Part shown: positions 23,361 to 32,217 of the stretch, one piece after another
Numbering within the stretch: the first letter of the stretch is position 1
How the letters are laid out: every line of letters begins with the position of its first letter
DNA from: JBGPGW01 sp046349515
Lineage (GTDB): Bacteria; Pseudomonadota; Alphaproteobacteria; CADEGL01
Direction of reading: 5' to 3'
Assembly: GCA_046349515.1 (NCBI GenBank)
Contig: JAXMCE010000007.1
Span: forward strand, 62,001-126,000
DNA length: 64,000 nucleotides
Translations under genes and position numbers: made by a program
The notes under the pieces: generated by a model
The model's input: only the letters and a program-made list of their open reading frames with translations
Told to the model about the DNA's origin: nothing
The model's database searches: none

Positions 23361-24826
23361 CGGTCGAGGCCGAGCCCATGCGGATGGGAACGCGTGCCCA
23401 CGGCTTGTTGTTCGCGCTCCTCGCCGGTCTCGCGATGAGCACCAACGGGCTCCTCCTCCGCCTGATCGACGCGGCCGATCAGTGGCAGATCATCGTCTTC
23501 CGCTCGGGCTCGCTCGGCGTCGCGATCGTCCTCATCCTCGCGATACGCTATCGCCTGCGGCTCCTGTCGGCGTTCCGCGCGCTCGGCTGGACCGGGCTCG
23601 TCGCCGGACTCGTCCTCGGCCTGAGCTATCCGTCCTACGTGCTCTCGCTTCTCAACACGACGGTCGCGAACGCGCTCTTCCTCATGAGCACCTCGCCCGT
23701 GATCGCGGCGCTTCTCGGCCTCATCGTCCTCGGCGAGCAGGTCAGGGGGATCACCTGGCTCGCGATCTTCGGGACCGTCGTCGGCGTGCTCATCATGGTC
23801 TATGACGGGCTCGAGGGCGGCGGGATGCTGGGCAACGCGTTCGCCCTCTTCAACGCGCTTCTCTATGCGGTCTACACGCTTCTCGCCCGCCGCAACCGCC
23901 GCGTCGACATGATGCCGGCACTCGCGATCGGCGGTTTCGTCGCAAGCGGCATCGGCGCCCTCAACGCCTCGAGCTTCGCGCTCACACCCCATGATTTCGG
24001 TCTGTGCCTGTTCATGGGCGGCGTGCAGCTCACCCTCGGCTTCACGCTCATCACGCTCGCGGCGCAGCGCGCACCCGTGGCCGAGGTCAATCTCGTCGCC
24101 ATGATCGAGATGGTCGCAGGGCCGATCATCGTGTGGCTCGGCGTGGGCGAGGTGCCGAGCGACCTCACTCTTCTCGGCGGCGCGATCGTGCTGATGTCCG
24201 TCGGGGGCTTGGCGCTCTCGGGCATGTTCGAGGTGAGCCGGAGTTTCTCGCCGCGCGGGCGGATGCGCGCGGGCGAGGTGCCTGCCGTCGCGACCGGCGC
24301 CGTGGGACCGCGACGGGACGGGCGCGGCGACTTCACCGACGCCCTCCGCGAGGCCGAGGCGCGCGCGAGCGAGCGCGAGACGCTCCTCGCGGCCAAGGGT
24401 CCCGTTGAAGCGGAAATTCTGTCGGCGACACGACTCGCGGACGAGGATTCGAGTGCGCCGACGGGACTCGCCAACGCGATTCCCTCGGCGGCACACGACG
24501 CCTCGGCTGCGTCAGCCGAGCGCGCAAATTCATCGATGGCGGAAATTCTCGCCACCGCGCAAACCGCCGAGGCCCCGGTGGCGCACGCCGCCACGCCCCC
24601 GGCCGTGCCACGCGCGTCGGGTGCCTCCGGCGAGCAAGCAGCGCCGCCGGCCGAGGAGCCCGCGCCGCGCGGCCCCCTCATCCGGCCGAGCGTCGAGCGT
24701 CAGCTTCAAATCGCGCTCGAGCCCATGCTTCGTGCCTGGGTCGAGGCCAATCTCCACCGCATCGTGGCGCCGATTCTGAGACGCGAGATCCGCGCCATCG
24801 TCCGCAAGACGGATCGGCCGCACTAG
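23357..24826 (+). CDS. EamA/DMT family transporter with PopZ-like (DUF2497) C-terminal extension
   Basis: 489 residues against about 300 for the family. Residues about 10-290 form two EamA repeats, ten membrane helices (GLAMSTNGLLLRLIDAADQW; VANALFLMSTSPVIAALLG; VAEVNLVAMIEMVAGPIIVW), as in drug/metabolite exporters. Residues about 290-443 are a hydrophilic Ala/Pro/Glu-rich linker, probably disordered. Residues 444-489 read like the PopZ oligomerisation helices (LEPMLRAWVEANL, then IVAPILRREIRAIVR). Inside the linker two stretches, EAEILSATRLADED (351-364) and SSMAEILATAQ (392-402), recall the PopZ N-terminal helix (SMEEILASIRRIIAED). This suggests a transporter tethered to a polymerising polar scaffold module. 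Substrate unknown; a start at 23303 is a weaker alternative. Confidence 0.8.
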   Translation: MTVEAEPMRMGTRAHGLLFALLAGLAMSTNGLLLRLIDAADQWQIIVFRSGSLGVAIVLILAIRYRLRLLSAFRALGWTGLVAGLVLGLSYPSYVLSLLNTTVANALFLMSTSPVIAALLGLIVLGEQVRGITWLAIFGTVVGVLIMVYDGLEGGGMLGNAFALFNALLYAVYTLLARRNRRVDMMPALAIGGFVASGIGALNASSFALTPHDFGLCLFMGGVQLTLGFTLITLAAQRAPVAEVNLVAMIEMVAGPIIVWLGVGEVPSDLTLLGGAIVLMSVGGLALSGMFEVSRSFSPRGRMRAGEVPAVATGAVGPRRDGRGDFTDALREAEARASERETLLAAKGPVEAEILSATRLADEDSSAPTGLANAIPSAAHDASAASAERANSSMAEILATAQTAEAPVAHAATPPAVPRASGASGEQAAPPAEEPAPRGPLIRPSVERQLQIALEPMLRAWVEANLHRIVAPILRREIRAIVRKTDRPH

Positions 24827-24997
24827 GCCCGGGTTTCTTTCAGGCGCGCAGGGGACAACGCAGGCTGCCGAGACCGCGCCACTAACGTTTTCTTAATCCA
24901 GATAAAGACAATGTTAAGGGGGAAGGGCACATCGTGCTCATGGCGCGCATGGCCATCGAACAGGTGATGCCCCGGAAACGCAGCGTGGGGGAAACCC

Positions 24998-25240
24998 ATG
25001 ATTGCTATGATCCGATCAGTCCTTGCGAGTGCCGCGATTCTTGTCGCCATTCCGTCCTTGGCGGACGGCGCGTCCGCTTGTCGGATCAAGGGTAATATCA
25101 GCGAGAGCGGCGAGCGCATCTATCACGTGCCGGGCGGGGCGTTCTACGACAAGACGGCGATCAGCCCGGCGCGGGGCGAGCGGTGGTTCTGCACGGAAAG
25201 CGAGGCGCGCGCGGCGGGTTGGCGGCGATCGAGACGGTGA
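24998..25240 (+). CDS. secreted sunset-domain protein
   Basis: 80 residues. A signal peptide (MIRSVLASAAILVAIPSLADGASA) is followed by a single compact domain starting CRIKGNIS and containing ERIYHVPGG, ERWFCTESEARAAGWRR. I recognise this as the domain called sunset in recent annotation, often found at the C-terminus of thermonuclease-like proteins. Two conserved cysteines could form a disulfide. Function unknown. A GTGGGGGA ribosome site precedes the ATG at 24998. The 170-base upstream gap is AT-richer (ACGTTTTCTTAATCC, ACAATGTTAAGG) and should hold its promoter. Confidence 0.75.
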   Translation: MIAMIRSVLASAAILVAIPSLADGASACRIKGNISESGERIYHVPGGAFYDKTAISPARGERWFCTESEARAAGWRRSRR

Positions 25241-25249
25241 GCGCCCCGA

Positions 25250-26362
25250 TCAGCCGATGACCGCGATCGGATCGCCGAGCACGTCGAGCTTGGGTGTCAC
25301 ACCCAGGCCCGGTGTCGCGGGCGCGGCCGTGCGCCCGTCCTTCGCTTGCGGCGCGCCGTCCGCCGTGCGGACCGTAAGCTTCACGTTCGAGATCGTGACG
25401 GAGAGGCGGAACTCCTCGGGTGTCGAGTGGGCGAGGTGGGTCACCGCGGCGGCCGTGACATCGCTGCCCGAGGTGTCCTCGATCGTCATGGCGATGCCGA
25501 GGGCGAGGCACAGATCGCGCGCCTGGCGCGAGCGCGTGAGGCCGCCGAACTTTGAGATCTTGAGGTTGATCGCGTCCATCGCGCGGTCGCGGTGGGCGCG
25601 GAGGAGCGCATCCAGGGAATCGATCGACTCGTCGAGCACGAACGGGTGGTCGGTGCGCCGGCGGATCGAAAGACAGTCCTCGTACGCGAGGCACGGCTGC
25701 TCGATGTACACATCGATGTCGCGGACGCCACGGACGACGCGCGCCGCCTCGTGCACGAGCCAGCCCGTATTGGCGTCGGCGACGAGCCGGTCGCCGTCCT
25801 TGAGGCGCTTCGCGCACGCGCGGATGCGTGCGATGTCGAGATCGGGATCGCCGCCGACCTTCGCTTGGAAATGGTGGAAGCCCTGGCCCTGGAAGCGCGT
25901 GACGAGATCGGCCATCTCCTCGGCCGAGCCTTGGGACAGCGAGCGGTAGAGCGCGATCGTCTCGCCGTACCGGCCGCCGAGGAGCGTCGAGACCGGCACG
26001 CCCGCGACCTGCCCCAGGATGTCCCAGCACGCGATGTCGAGCGCGCATTTGACGTAAGGGTGTCCCTTGAGCGCGCGGTCCATGAGGCGGTTCACGGATT
26101 CGAGCTCCGTCGCCTCGACGCCGATGAGGTGCGGCGCGAGCTCCTTGATGCCGGTGCGGGCCCCCTCGGCATAGGCCGGCAGGTAGAAGGGGCCGAGCGG
26201 CGAGACCTCGCCCCAGCCGGTCAAGCCCGACTCGGTCTCGATCGCGACGAAGGTGCTGTCGAAGGCGTCGACCGACTTGCCGCCCGACCAGCGATAGGCG
26301 CCTTCCTTGTCGAGCGGCAAGACCGCGCGATAGACGCGGATGCGCCGGATGCGGTGTCGCAT
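25250..26362 (-). CDS. mandelate racemase/muconate lactonizing enzyme family protein
   Basis: 370 residues of the enolase superfamily. The capping domain is followed by the barrel with FQAKVGGDP (one catalytic lysine where the KxK motif is common), metal ligands in VADANTGW, YIEQPC and VLDESIDS, and the opposite base KISKFGGLT. The overall pattern is closest, from memory, to the branch with cis-3-hydroxyproline dehydratase and hydroxyproline-betaine 2-epimerase. The substrate is therefore likely a cyclic amino acid or betaine, but this is inference. Downstream of a class IV aminotransferase gene on the same strand (22-bp gap), so the two may act on the same amino acid. Confidence 0.85.
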   Translation of the reverse strand: MRHRIRRIRVYRAVLPLDKEGAYRWSGGKSVDAFDSTFVAIETESGLTGWGEVSPLGPFYLPAYAEGARTGIKELAPHLIGVEATELESVNRLMDRALKGHPYVKCALDIACWDILGQVAGVPVSTLLGGRYGETIALYRSLSQGSAEEMADLVTRFQGQGFHHFQAKVGGDPDLDIARIRACAKRLKDGDRLVADANTGWLVHEAARVVRGVRDIDVYIEQPCLAYEDCLSIRRRTDHPFVLDESIDSLDALLRAHRDRAMDAINLKISKFGGLTRSRQARDLCLALGIAMTIEDTSGSDVTAAAVTHLAHSTPEEFRLSVTISNVKLTVRTADGAPQAKDGRTAAPATPGLGVTPKLDVLGDPIAVIG

Positions 26363-26384
26363 GGCCCTGGATCGGCTCGGCGGT

Positions 26385-27314
26385 TCAGCCGCGCCGGACG
26401 GGCGTCGACCAGGCGGAATCCGCGTGCTTCTTCCAGTAGAGCTGCCGCAGGCGCGCGGTCACTGGCCCCGGCGATCCGTCGCCGATTTTCTTGCCGTTGA
26501 GAGAGGTGACCGGCATGACGCCGCCGGCGGTCGAGGTGATGAGGACCTCGTCGGCGGAGCGCAAGGACGCTTCGCTCAATACGCCCGTTTCGGCGCTGAC
26601 GTTCAACTCCTTGCAGAGGTCGAGCACGGTCTGCCGCGTGATGCCTTCGAGCACGCCGCGCGTGGGCGTCGTCCACCGCCCGCCGTGGAGCGCGAAGATG
26701 TTGTAGCCGGGTCCCTCGGTCACGTTGCCTTCGAGATCCTTGAGCACGACGACGGTGGCGCCGGCGTCATAGGCCTCCATGAGGCTCATCTCGAGGTCGA
26801 GCCAGTGGTAGTTCTTCACCGTCGGGTCGACCGATTCGGGCGGGATGCGCGGGATGCTGCTGATGTGCATGGCGACACCCTTGTCCTGCTGCTCGGGCGT
26901 CGCGATCCAGATGAAGGGAATCGCGAAGCAGTAGAAGTTGTTCTTGGCGAGGCGCGGATCGCGCGAGCCCGCGACCGGCCGGCCGCGCGTGCAGGTCATG
27001 GAGACGTAGGCGTCATCGAGTCCCGTCAGCGCCACGCATTTGTGCAGCACGTCCTCGAGCCCCGCCCGGTCGAAGGGCAGCGCCATGCGCAGCTTGGCCA
27101 CGCTTCGCGTGAAGCGGTCGAGGTGCTTGTCCAGGCGGAAGAACCGGCCCTTCCAGACATGGACCACGTCGTAGGTGCAATCCGAGCGCGTGACGCCGAA
27201 ATCGAGGATGGAGATCTTGGCCTCCGCGATCGGCACGAACTCGCCGTTCACATAGGCGGCCCCGCCGCTGAAGTCGGTCGCCGCTTCCGCGGGCTTCGTC
27301 TGCTGAACCGTCAT
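26385..27314 (-). CDS. class IV PLP-dependent aminotransferase
   Basis: 309 residues of the branched-chain / D-amino-acid aminotransferase and aminodeoxychorismate lyase fold. The PLP lysine lies in VKNYHWLDLEMS; the cofactor-binding VTEGPGYNIF and the loop TPTRGVLEGITRQTV are present. The substrate could be a branched-chain amino acid, a D-amino acid or an (R)-amine. It is upstream of the enolase-superfamily gene and diverges from the NAD(P)HX repair gene; the intergenic region (27315-27478) should hold both promoters. Confidence 0.85.
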   Translation of the reverse strand: MTVQQTKPAEAATDFSGGAAYVNGEFVPIAEAKISILDFGVTRSDCTYDVVHVWKGRFFRLDKHLDRFTRSVAKLRMALPFDRAGLEDVLHKCVALTGLDDAYVSMTCTRGRPVAGSRDPRLAKNNFYCFAIPFIWIATPEQQDKGVAMHISSIPRIPPESVDPTVKNYHWLDLEMSLMEAYDAGATVVVLKDLEGNVTEGPGYNIFALHGGRWTTPTRGVLEGITRQTVLDLCKELNVSAETGVLSEASLRSADEVLITSTAGGVMPVTSLNGKKIGDGSPGPVTARLRQLYWKKHADSAWSTPVRRG

Positions 27315-27478
27315 GCTGCACCTTCCCGTCTCGCTCGTGCCGGCCCGGCGGGCCCGCGATCCTTTTGGCTCGGAGGAGACGAGGATGCGGCCGAAGGCGC
27401 CCGGGGGTCAAGCAAGGCCGCGCGGATTGGTGTTGGGGCGAGGGCCGGGCTATCCTCCGCCACGCGGAGGGAAGATTG

Positions 27479-28975
27479 GTGGACCGCGCCCACAGCCATG
27501 CGCTCTTGACCACGACCGAGATGGGCCGCGCCGATGCCGCCGCGATCGCGGGCGGCACGCCGGGCGAGACGCTCATGGCCAATGCCGGGGCGGCCGTCGC
27601 GCGCGAGGTCATGCGGCGGTTCCGGCCGTGCCCCGTCGTGGTCCTCGCGGGTCCCGGCAACAATGGCGGCGACGGCTACGTGGCGGCGCGCATTCTGGCC
27701 GAGGCGGGCTGGGCAGTGCGGGTGGCCGCACTCGTGCCGGCGAGCCGGCTTCGGGGCGACGCGGCGACCCACGCGCGGCGCTGGCAGGGCGAGACGGTTC
27801 CGCTCTCCCTCGGTGTGCTCGAAGGGCAGGGCCTCGCCATCGATGCGCTGTTCGGCGCCGGCCTTGCGCGTCCGCTCGACGGGATCGCGCGCGCGGTCGT
27901 CGAGGCGCTCACGGCGCGGCACATCCCGACGGTCGCGATCGACGTGCCGAGCGGGGTCGACGGCAACACGGGCGCGGTCTTGGGGGCTGCGCCGCGCTGC
28001 CAACTGACCGTCACCTTCTTCCGGAAGAAGCCAGGGCATCTGCTGCTGCCCGGCCGCGCGCTCGCGGGCGAGGTCGTGGTGGCGCCGATCGGCATCGAGG
28101 ACGCCGTGCTTGAGGCGATCCACCCGCGTCTTCACGAGAACGATCCCGCGCTGTGGGCGCGCGCGCTGCCGCGCCCGGGCTTGGGCGACCACAAATACAG
28201 CCGCGGGCACGCGGTGATCCTGGGCGGAGCGGCGATGACGGGGGCCGCGCGCCTTGCGAGCCGGGCGGCGCTTCGCTTGGGGGCCGGGCTTGTCACCATC
28301 GCCGCCCCCAAGGAGACGCTGCCCATCTATGCGGCGCACACGGCGAGCGTGCTGTTGACTCCTTGCGCGACGGCCGCCGAGTTCGACCGCGCGATCGCGG
28401 ATGAGCGGCGGAATGCCGTGCTGATCGGCCCCGGCGCGGGGCTCTCGGCGTTCACGCGGAACGCGGTGCTGTCAGCCGCGCGTCAGTCGAAGCGCCTCGT
28501 GCTCGATGCCGACGGGCTCACGGTCTTCGCCGGCCGGGCTCGCGCGCTGTTCGAGTGCATCAAGGCGCCCGCGGTCCTGACGCCCCATGAGGGCGAGTTC
28601 CGCAGGCTGTTCGCGCATGAGGGGGACAAGCTCTCGCGGGCGCGGAACGCGGCGGCCGAAAGCGGCGCGGTGATCTTGCTCAAAGGGGCGGATACCGTCA
28701 TCGCGGCGCCGACGGGCGAGGCCGTCATCAATGCCAACGCGCCGCCGGATCTCGCGACGGCCGGCGCAGGCGACGTGCTCTCGGGTCTCATCCTCGGCCT
28801 TCTCGCGCAAGGCATGCCGGCCTTCGAGGCCGCCGCGTGCGCCGCCTGGATTCACGGCGAGGCCGCGTCCGTCGTGGGCGCGGGCCTCATCGCGGACGAC
28901 CTTGCGGAAGCGCTGCCGCGCGTGCTTCATCGCATTCTCGAATTCCGCGGCAGGATGGAGGGCGCCGGGCCATGA
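27479..28975 (+). CDS. nnr: bifunctional NAD(P)H-hydrate epimerase/ADP-dependent dehydratase
   Basis: About 498 residues. The N-terminal YjeF_N domain (GPGNNGGDGYVAARIL, DALFGAGLARPL, DVPSGVDGNTG) epimerises damaged NAD(P)HX, and the C-terminal ribokinase-like domain (GRGHAVILGGA-like start, GPGAGLSAFTR, DADGLT, TPHEGEF, TAGAGDVLSG) dehydrates it with ADP. This is the normal fused bacterial form. No ATG lies at the right place: the GTG at 27479, or the TTG at 27476, follows a GGAGG site at 27464-27468. The stop overlaps the start of the malonyl-CoA decarboxylase gene (ATGA). Confidence 0.9.
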   Translation: MDRAHSHALLTTTEMGRADAAAIAGGTPGETLMANAGAAVAREVMRRFRPCPVVVLAGPGNNGGDGYVAARILAEAGWAVRVAALVPASRLRGDAATHARRWQGETVPLSLGVLEGQGLAIDALFGAGLARPLDGIARAVVEALTARHIPTVAIDVPSGVDGNTGAVLGAAPRCQLTVTFFRKKPGHLLLPGRALAGEVVVAPIGIEDAVLEAIHPRLHENDPALWARALPRPGLGDHKYSRGHAVILGGAAMTGAARLASRAALRLGAGLVTIAAPKETLPIYAAHTASVLLTPCATAAEFDRAIADERRNAVLIGPGAGLSAFTRNAVLSAARQSKRLVLDADGLTVFAGRARALFECIKAPAVLTPHEGEFRRLFAHEGDKLSRARNAAAESGAVILLKGADTVIAAPTGEAVINANAPPDLATAGAGDVLSGLILGLLAQGMPAFEAAACAAWIHGEAASVVGAGLIADDLAEALPRVLHRILEFRGRMEGAGP

Positions 28976-30405
28976 ACGAGGCGCGCCCCGCAAGCTTCTT
29001 CGAACGCACGGTCGCCCGCTTCCGGCGCGCCTGGCGCGAGGTCACGGAGGCGCCGCGTGCGGCACCCGCGCCGCCGATGCCGCGCCCGGATCTGCCCGTC
29101 GACGATGCGGCCCACATCCGCGAGCAGATGCGCGTCTGCCTCGAGGCGGCCGGCGGCGAGGTGAGCGCGCGGGCGCGCGCGGCGGATCTCGGCCGCACCT
29201 ATCTCGCGCTCAACGAGACGGGGCGCGAGCGGTTCTTGCGCATCCTGGCCGACGAGTTCGACACCGATCCCGCGACGGTCGACCGCGCGGTCGAGCGCCT
29301 GCGGCAGGCCAACGATCCCCGCCAGCGGCGCGCGGCGGAGCAGGGCCTTCGCTCGGCACTCGAGGCGCCGCGCGTCCGGCTTCTCACCCAGTTCAACGGC
29401 CTTGCCGAGGGCGTCAAGTTCCTCGTCGACATGCGCGCCGAGATCTTGCGCCTCGCGCGGGCCAACCCTGCGTCGAACTTGGCGGCACTCGAATCCGATT
29501 TGAGAGGGTTGCTCGCCGCATGGTTCGACATCGGGTTCCTCGAGCTCCGGCGCATCACCTGGAACGCGCCGGCGGCTCTCCTCGAGAAGCTGGCCATGTA
29601 CGAGGCGGTGCATGCGATCCAAAGCTGGCAGGATCTGAAGAACCGGCTCGATTCGGACCGGCGCTGCTTCGCCTTCTTCCATCCGCGCATGCCGGAGGAG
29701 CCGCTCATCTTCATCGAAGTGGCGCTCGTCCGCGGCCTCGCCGACAACGTCCAGACGTTGCTCGATGAAGCGGCGCCCGCGACCGATCTCCGCTCCGCCG
29801 ACACGGCGATCTTCTACTCGATCTCGAACGCCCAGGCCGGTCTCGCCGGCATCAGCTTCGGCGGGTTTCTCATCAAGCGTGTCGTCGACCTGCTCCAGGC
29901 GGAGTTCCCGGGCCTCGCAACCTTCGCGACCCTTTCGCCCATTCCTGGTTTCCTTCGCTGGCTCGACGAGCGTCTCGCGGCCGAAGGAGGGGCTGCGCTC
30001 ATCACGGACGGGGAGTGGGCCGCCCTCCGCGCCCTTCCTGCCTCGATCGCCGACACGGCCGTCCTACGGGCCGTGCTCAAGGCGGCGGGCTGGGCCGAGG
30101 ACAGTGCGATGCGGGACGCCTTGAAAGGGCCCCTTACGCGGCTCTGTGCCCATTATCTTCTCGAGGCGCGGCGCCCGAGGGGCGGGGCGCTCGATCCTGT
30201 CGCCCATTTCCACCTGTCGAACGGGGCCCGCATGGAGCGGCTCAATTGGCTGGGCGACCGGTCGGAGAAAGGCTTGCGGGAATCCGCCGGGCTGATGATC
30301 AACTACCTCTATCGGTTAGGGGAGATCGAGGCCAACCATGAGGCCTATACCGCGCAGGGCCAGCTGGCCGCTGTGCCCGCGATCCGCGCGCTTCTTAATT
30401 CCTGA
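28972..30405 (+). CDS. malonyl-CoA decarboxylase
   Basis: 477 residues. The N-terminal helical domain is followed by the GNAT-like catalytic domain, with the family motifs FAFFHPRMPEEPLIFIEVAL, the Ser site in FYSISNAQAGLAGISFG, and the His site in DPVAHFHLSNGARMERLNW. It converts malonyl-CoA to acetyl-CoA and CO2, adjusting fatty-acid synthesis or disposing of malonate. The ATG at 28972 overlaps the nnr stop by four bases, so translation is coupled. No malonyl-CoA synthetase gene (matB) is visible beside it, unlike in rhizobial mat operons. Confidence 0.9.
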   Translation: MNEARPASFFERTVARFRRAWREVTEAPRAAPAPPMPRPDLPVDDAAHIREQMRVCLEAAGGEVSARARAADLGRTYLALNETGRERFLRILADEFDTDPATVDRAVERLRQANDPRQRRAAEQGLRSALEAPRVRLLTQFNGLAEGVKFLVDMRAEILRLARANPASNLAALESDLRGLLAAWFDIGFLELRRITWNAPAALLEKLAMYEAVHAIQSWQDLKNRLDSDRRCFAFFHPRMPEEPLIFIEVALVRGLADNVQTLLDEAAPATDLRSADTAIFYSISNAQAGLAGISFGGFLIKRVVDLLQAEFPGLATFATLSPIPGFLRWLDERLAAEGGAALITDGEWAALRALPASIADTAVLRAVLKAAGWAEDSAMRDALKGPLTRLCAHYLLEARRPRGGALDPVAHFHLSNGARMERLNWLGDRSEKGLRESAGLMINYLYRLGEIEANHEAYTAQGQLAAVPAIRALLNS

Positions 30406-30455
30406 GCTCAAGTAAGGGTCTTTTAAAGGGTAACGGGTTACTCTCAAACTTGTTA

Positions 30456-30483
30456 TTGCTCTTTTTGAACCTCTGACTATAAC
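30456..30483 (+). promoter_or_regulatory. possible promoter for the 91-residue protein
   Basis: TTGCTC (30456-30461) and TATAAC (30478-30483) are separated by 16 bases, inside an AT-rich island (30410-30500) that contrasts with the GC-rich surroundings. The start codon at 30537 follows after a 5' leader of about 45 bases with a GGGGGGACGAC ribosome site. Confidence 0.4.
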
Positions 30484-30536
30484 TGTCGGCCAAATTTGAC
30501 GTTTATGCCGATGGTTGTCGCGTTCGGGGGGACGAC

Positions 30537-30812
30537 ATGGGTCGGATAGCACGCCAGTTGAACAGTCTGTTTTTCTCGCGCGGCGAGAGTATGGAATACG
30601 TTCGCCCGGGCTCGCAGTTTCGCCGCGTGCATCCGGACCGCACCGTCGAGACGGCCGAGGTTCTTTCCGTCCACACCGATACCTTGGGCATACCTCATGT
30701 GAGGTATCGCGTTGACTTCCTGCGCCCGCACAGCGCGCCCTACATCGAAGGCCCGCGCGTGCTCGCTGTCCGCTCGTTCTTCCAGCTCTACCAGGAACGC
30801 GTGAGCGCTTAG
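30537..30812 (+). CDS. hypothetical protein (91 residues)
   Basis: A small soluble basic protein with no signal peptide. It looks like one compact beta-rich domain: YVRPGSQFRRV, AEVLSVHTDTLGIPHVRYRV, then an FLRP...GPRVLAVRSFFQLYQ tail. The spacing of hydrophobic residues recalls small SH3-like barrels, but I do not recognise a named family. It has its own promoter-like sequence and a clear ribosome site, and lies alone between malonyl-CoA decarboxylase and the SelA-like gene. Confidence 0.65.
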   Translation: MGRIARQLNSLFFSRGESMEYVRPGSQFRRVHPDRTVETAEVLSVHTDTLGIPHVRYRVDFLRPHSAPYIEGPRVLAVRSFFQLYQERVSA

Positions 30813-30907
30813 GCGCGCCGAGACCGGGGCGGCGCCGGCCGCCCGTCCATCGTCTTGTCTCCAGTCTGCGCGGCGCTAGGCTCTCCCTGCCGAGAGGGGA
30901 GGGCAGC

Positions 30908-32119
30908 ATGAACGATCTCTTCGCTGAATTGGGTCTCCGCCGCGTCATCAATGCGTGCGGCTACGTCACGGCGCTCGGCGCGAGCCCCGTGAGCGACGAA
31001 GTCGTCGCGGCCGTCGCGGGCATCCTCGGCCACAACGTCGAGATGAGCGATCTTCAACGCGCGGCGTCCGAGACGATCGCGCGCTGGTCGGGCTCGGAGG
31101 CGGGCTGCGTGACGGCCTGCGCGGCCTCGGGCATCGCCGTCGGGATCGCGGGCGCCATCACGGGCGAGGATCTGGCCCATATCGAGCGCCTGCCGCATGA
31201 GCCCGGCCCCAAGAACGAAGTCATCGTCCAGAAGGGCCACTGCGTCGACTACAGCGGCAACATCACGCAGATGATTCACATCACCGGGGCCAAGCCCGTC
31301 GAGATCGGCTCGGTCAATGGCTGCGGCGCCTATCAGCTCGCGGGCGCCATCACCGAGCGGACCGCGGCCGCCCTCTACGTCCTCTCGGGCCAGGCACCCC
31401 AGGGCGGGTTCATCGACCTCGAAACCTTCTGCCGCATCGCTCACGAGCGCGGGGTTCCCGTCATCCTCGACGCGGCGACGGACTACGACTTGAGGCCCTT
31501 CGTCGCCGCCGGCGCCGATCTCATCATCCAGAGCGGCCACAAGCGCCTGGGTGGGCTTACGGCCGGCATCATCGCGGGCAAGGAGCGCTACGTCCGCGCG
31601 GCCTATATGCAGGAGCGGGGCATCGGTCGCGCCATGAAGGTCGGCAAGGAGGGCGTCGTCGGCGTGATCGCGGCCTTGAGGCGCGATTCAGCCCTCGACC
31701 ACAAGGCCGTCTATGCGCGCGAGCGCGCGCGGCTCGACGTCATCGTCGAGCGCTTGAAAGGCGTGCCCGGGATCTCGGTCGCGATCGTGCCGGACACGAC
31801 CGGCAAGCCGTTGTCCCGCGCGCGCATCCATGTCGATCCGGGCCGCGCGGGCGTCACGGCCCACGCCATCGCACGGCGCCTTGCGGAAGGCGAGCCCTCG
31901 ATCAAGGTGGAGGATTACGGGAGCGCCCACGGCGCCCTCGGCATCGAGCCGACATGCGTCAGCGAACGCGACGTCGAGACGATCTGCGAGCGCATCGCCG
32001 AGATCGTGCGCACGGGGGCCCAAGGCACGCCCGCGCAATCGAGCGAGACCTTCGATGACCGGCGCCATCGCCTTCTTCGCACCTGGCCGCGCCGAATCCC
32101 CGGCGGCCCGCAGGCGTGA
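30908..32119 (+). CDS. SelA-like PLP-dependent lyase/transferase
   Basis: 403 residues of the aminotransferase-fold group that includes selenocysteine synthase and D-glucosaminate-6-phosphate ammonia-lyase. It begins with the typical GLRRVINACGYVTALG, has the PLP aspartate in ILDAATDYDL and the Schiff-base lysine in IIQSGHKRLGGLTAGII. SelA itself is longer and has a tRNA-binding N-terminal domain, missing here, so an ammonia-lyase or related activity on an amino sugar or amino acid is more likely. A GAGGGGAGGGC ribosome site precedes the ATG at 30908. Followed after 98 bases by the E1-type gene. Confidence 0.8.
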   Translation: MNDLFAELGLRRVINACGYVTALGASPVSDEVVAAVAGILGHNVEMSDLQRAASETIARWSGSEAGCVTACAASGIAVGIAGAITGEDLAHIERLPHEPGPKNEVIVQKGHCVDYSGNITQMIHITGAKPVEIGSVNGCGAYQLAGAITERTAAALYVLSGQAPQGGFIDLETFCRIAHERGVPVILDAATDYDLRPFVAAGADLIIQSGHKRLGGLTAGIIAGKERYVRAAYMQERGIGRAMKVGKEGVVGVIAALRRDSALDHKAVYARERARLDVIVERLKGVPGISVAIVPDTTGKPLSRARIHVDPGRAGVTAHAIARRLAEGEPSIKVEDYGSAHGALGIEPTCVSERDVETICERIAEIVRTGAQGTPAQSSETFDDRRHRLLRTWPRRIPGGPQA

Positions 32120-32217
32120 GGCTTGCGCGCGCGGTGCTCGTGCCCGTGCAAACCGCCGCGCCCTCGGTTAGCATGCGCGCCGCCCACGGAATTCCAACGC
32201 GCGGGTGAGGAGTGCCG

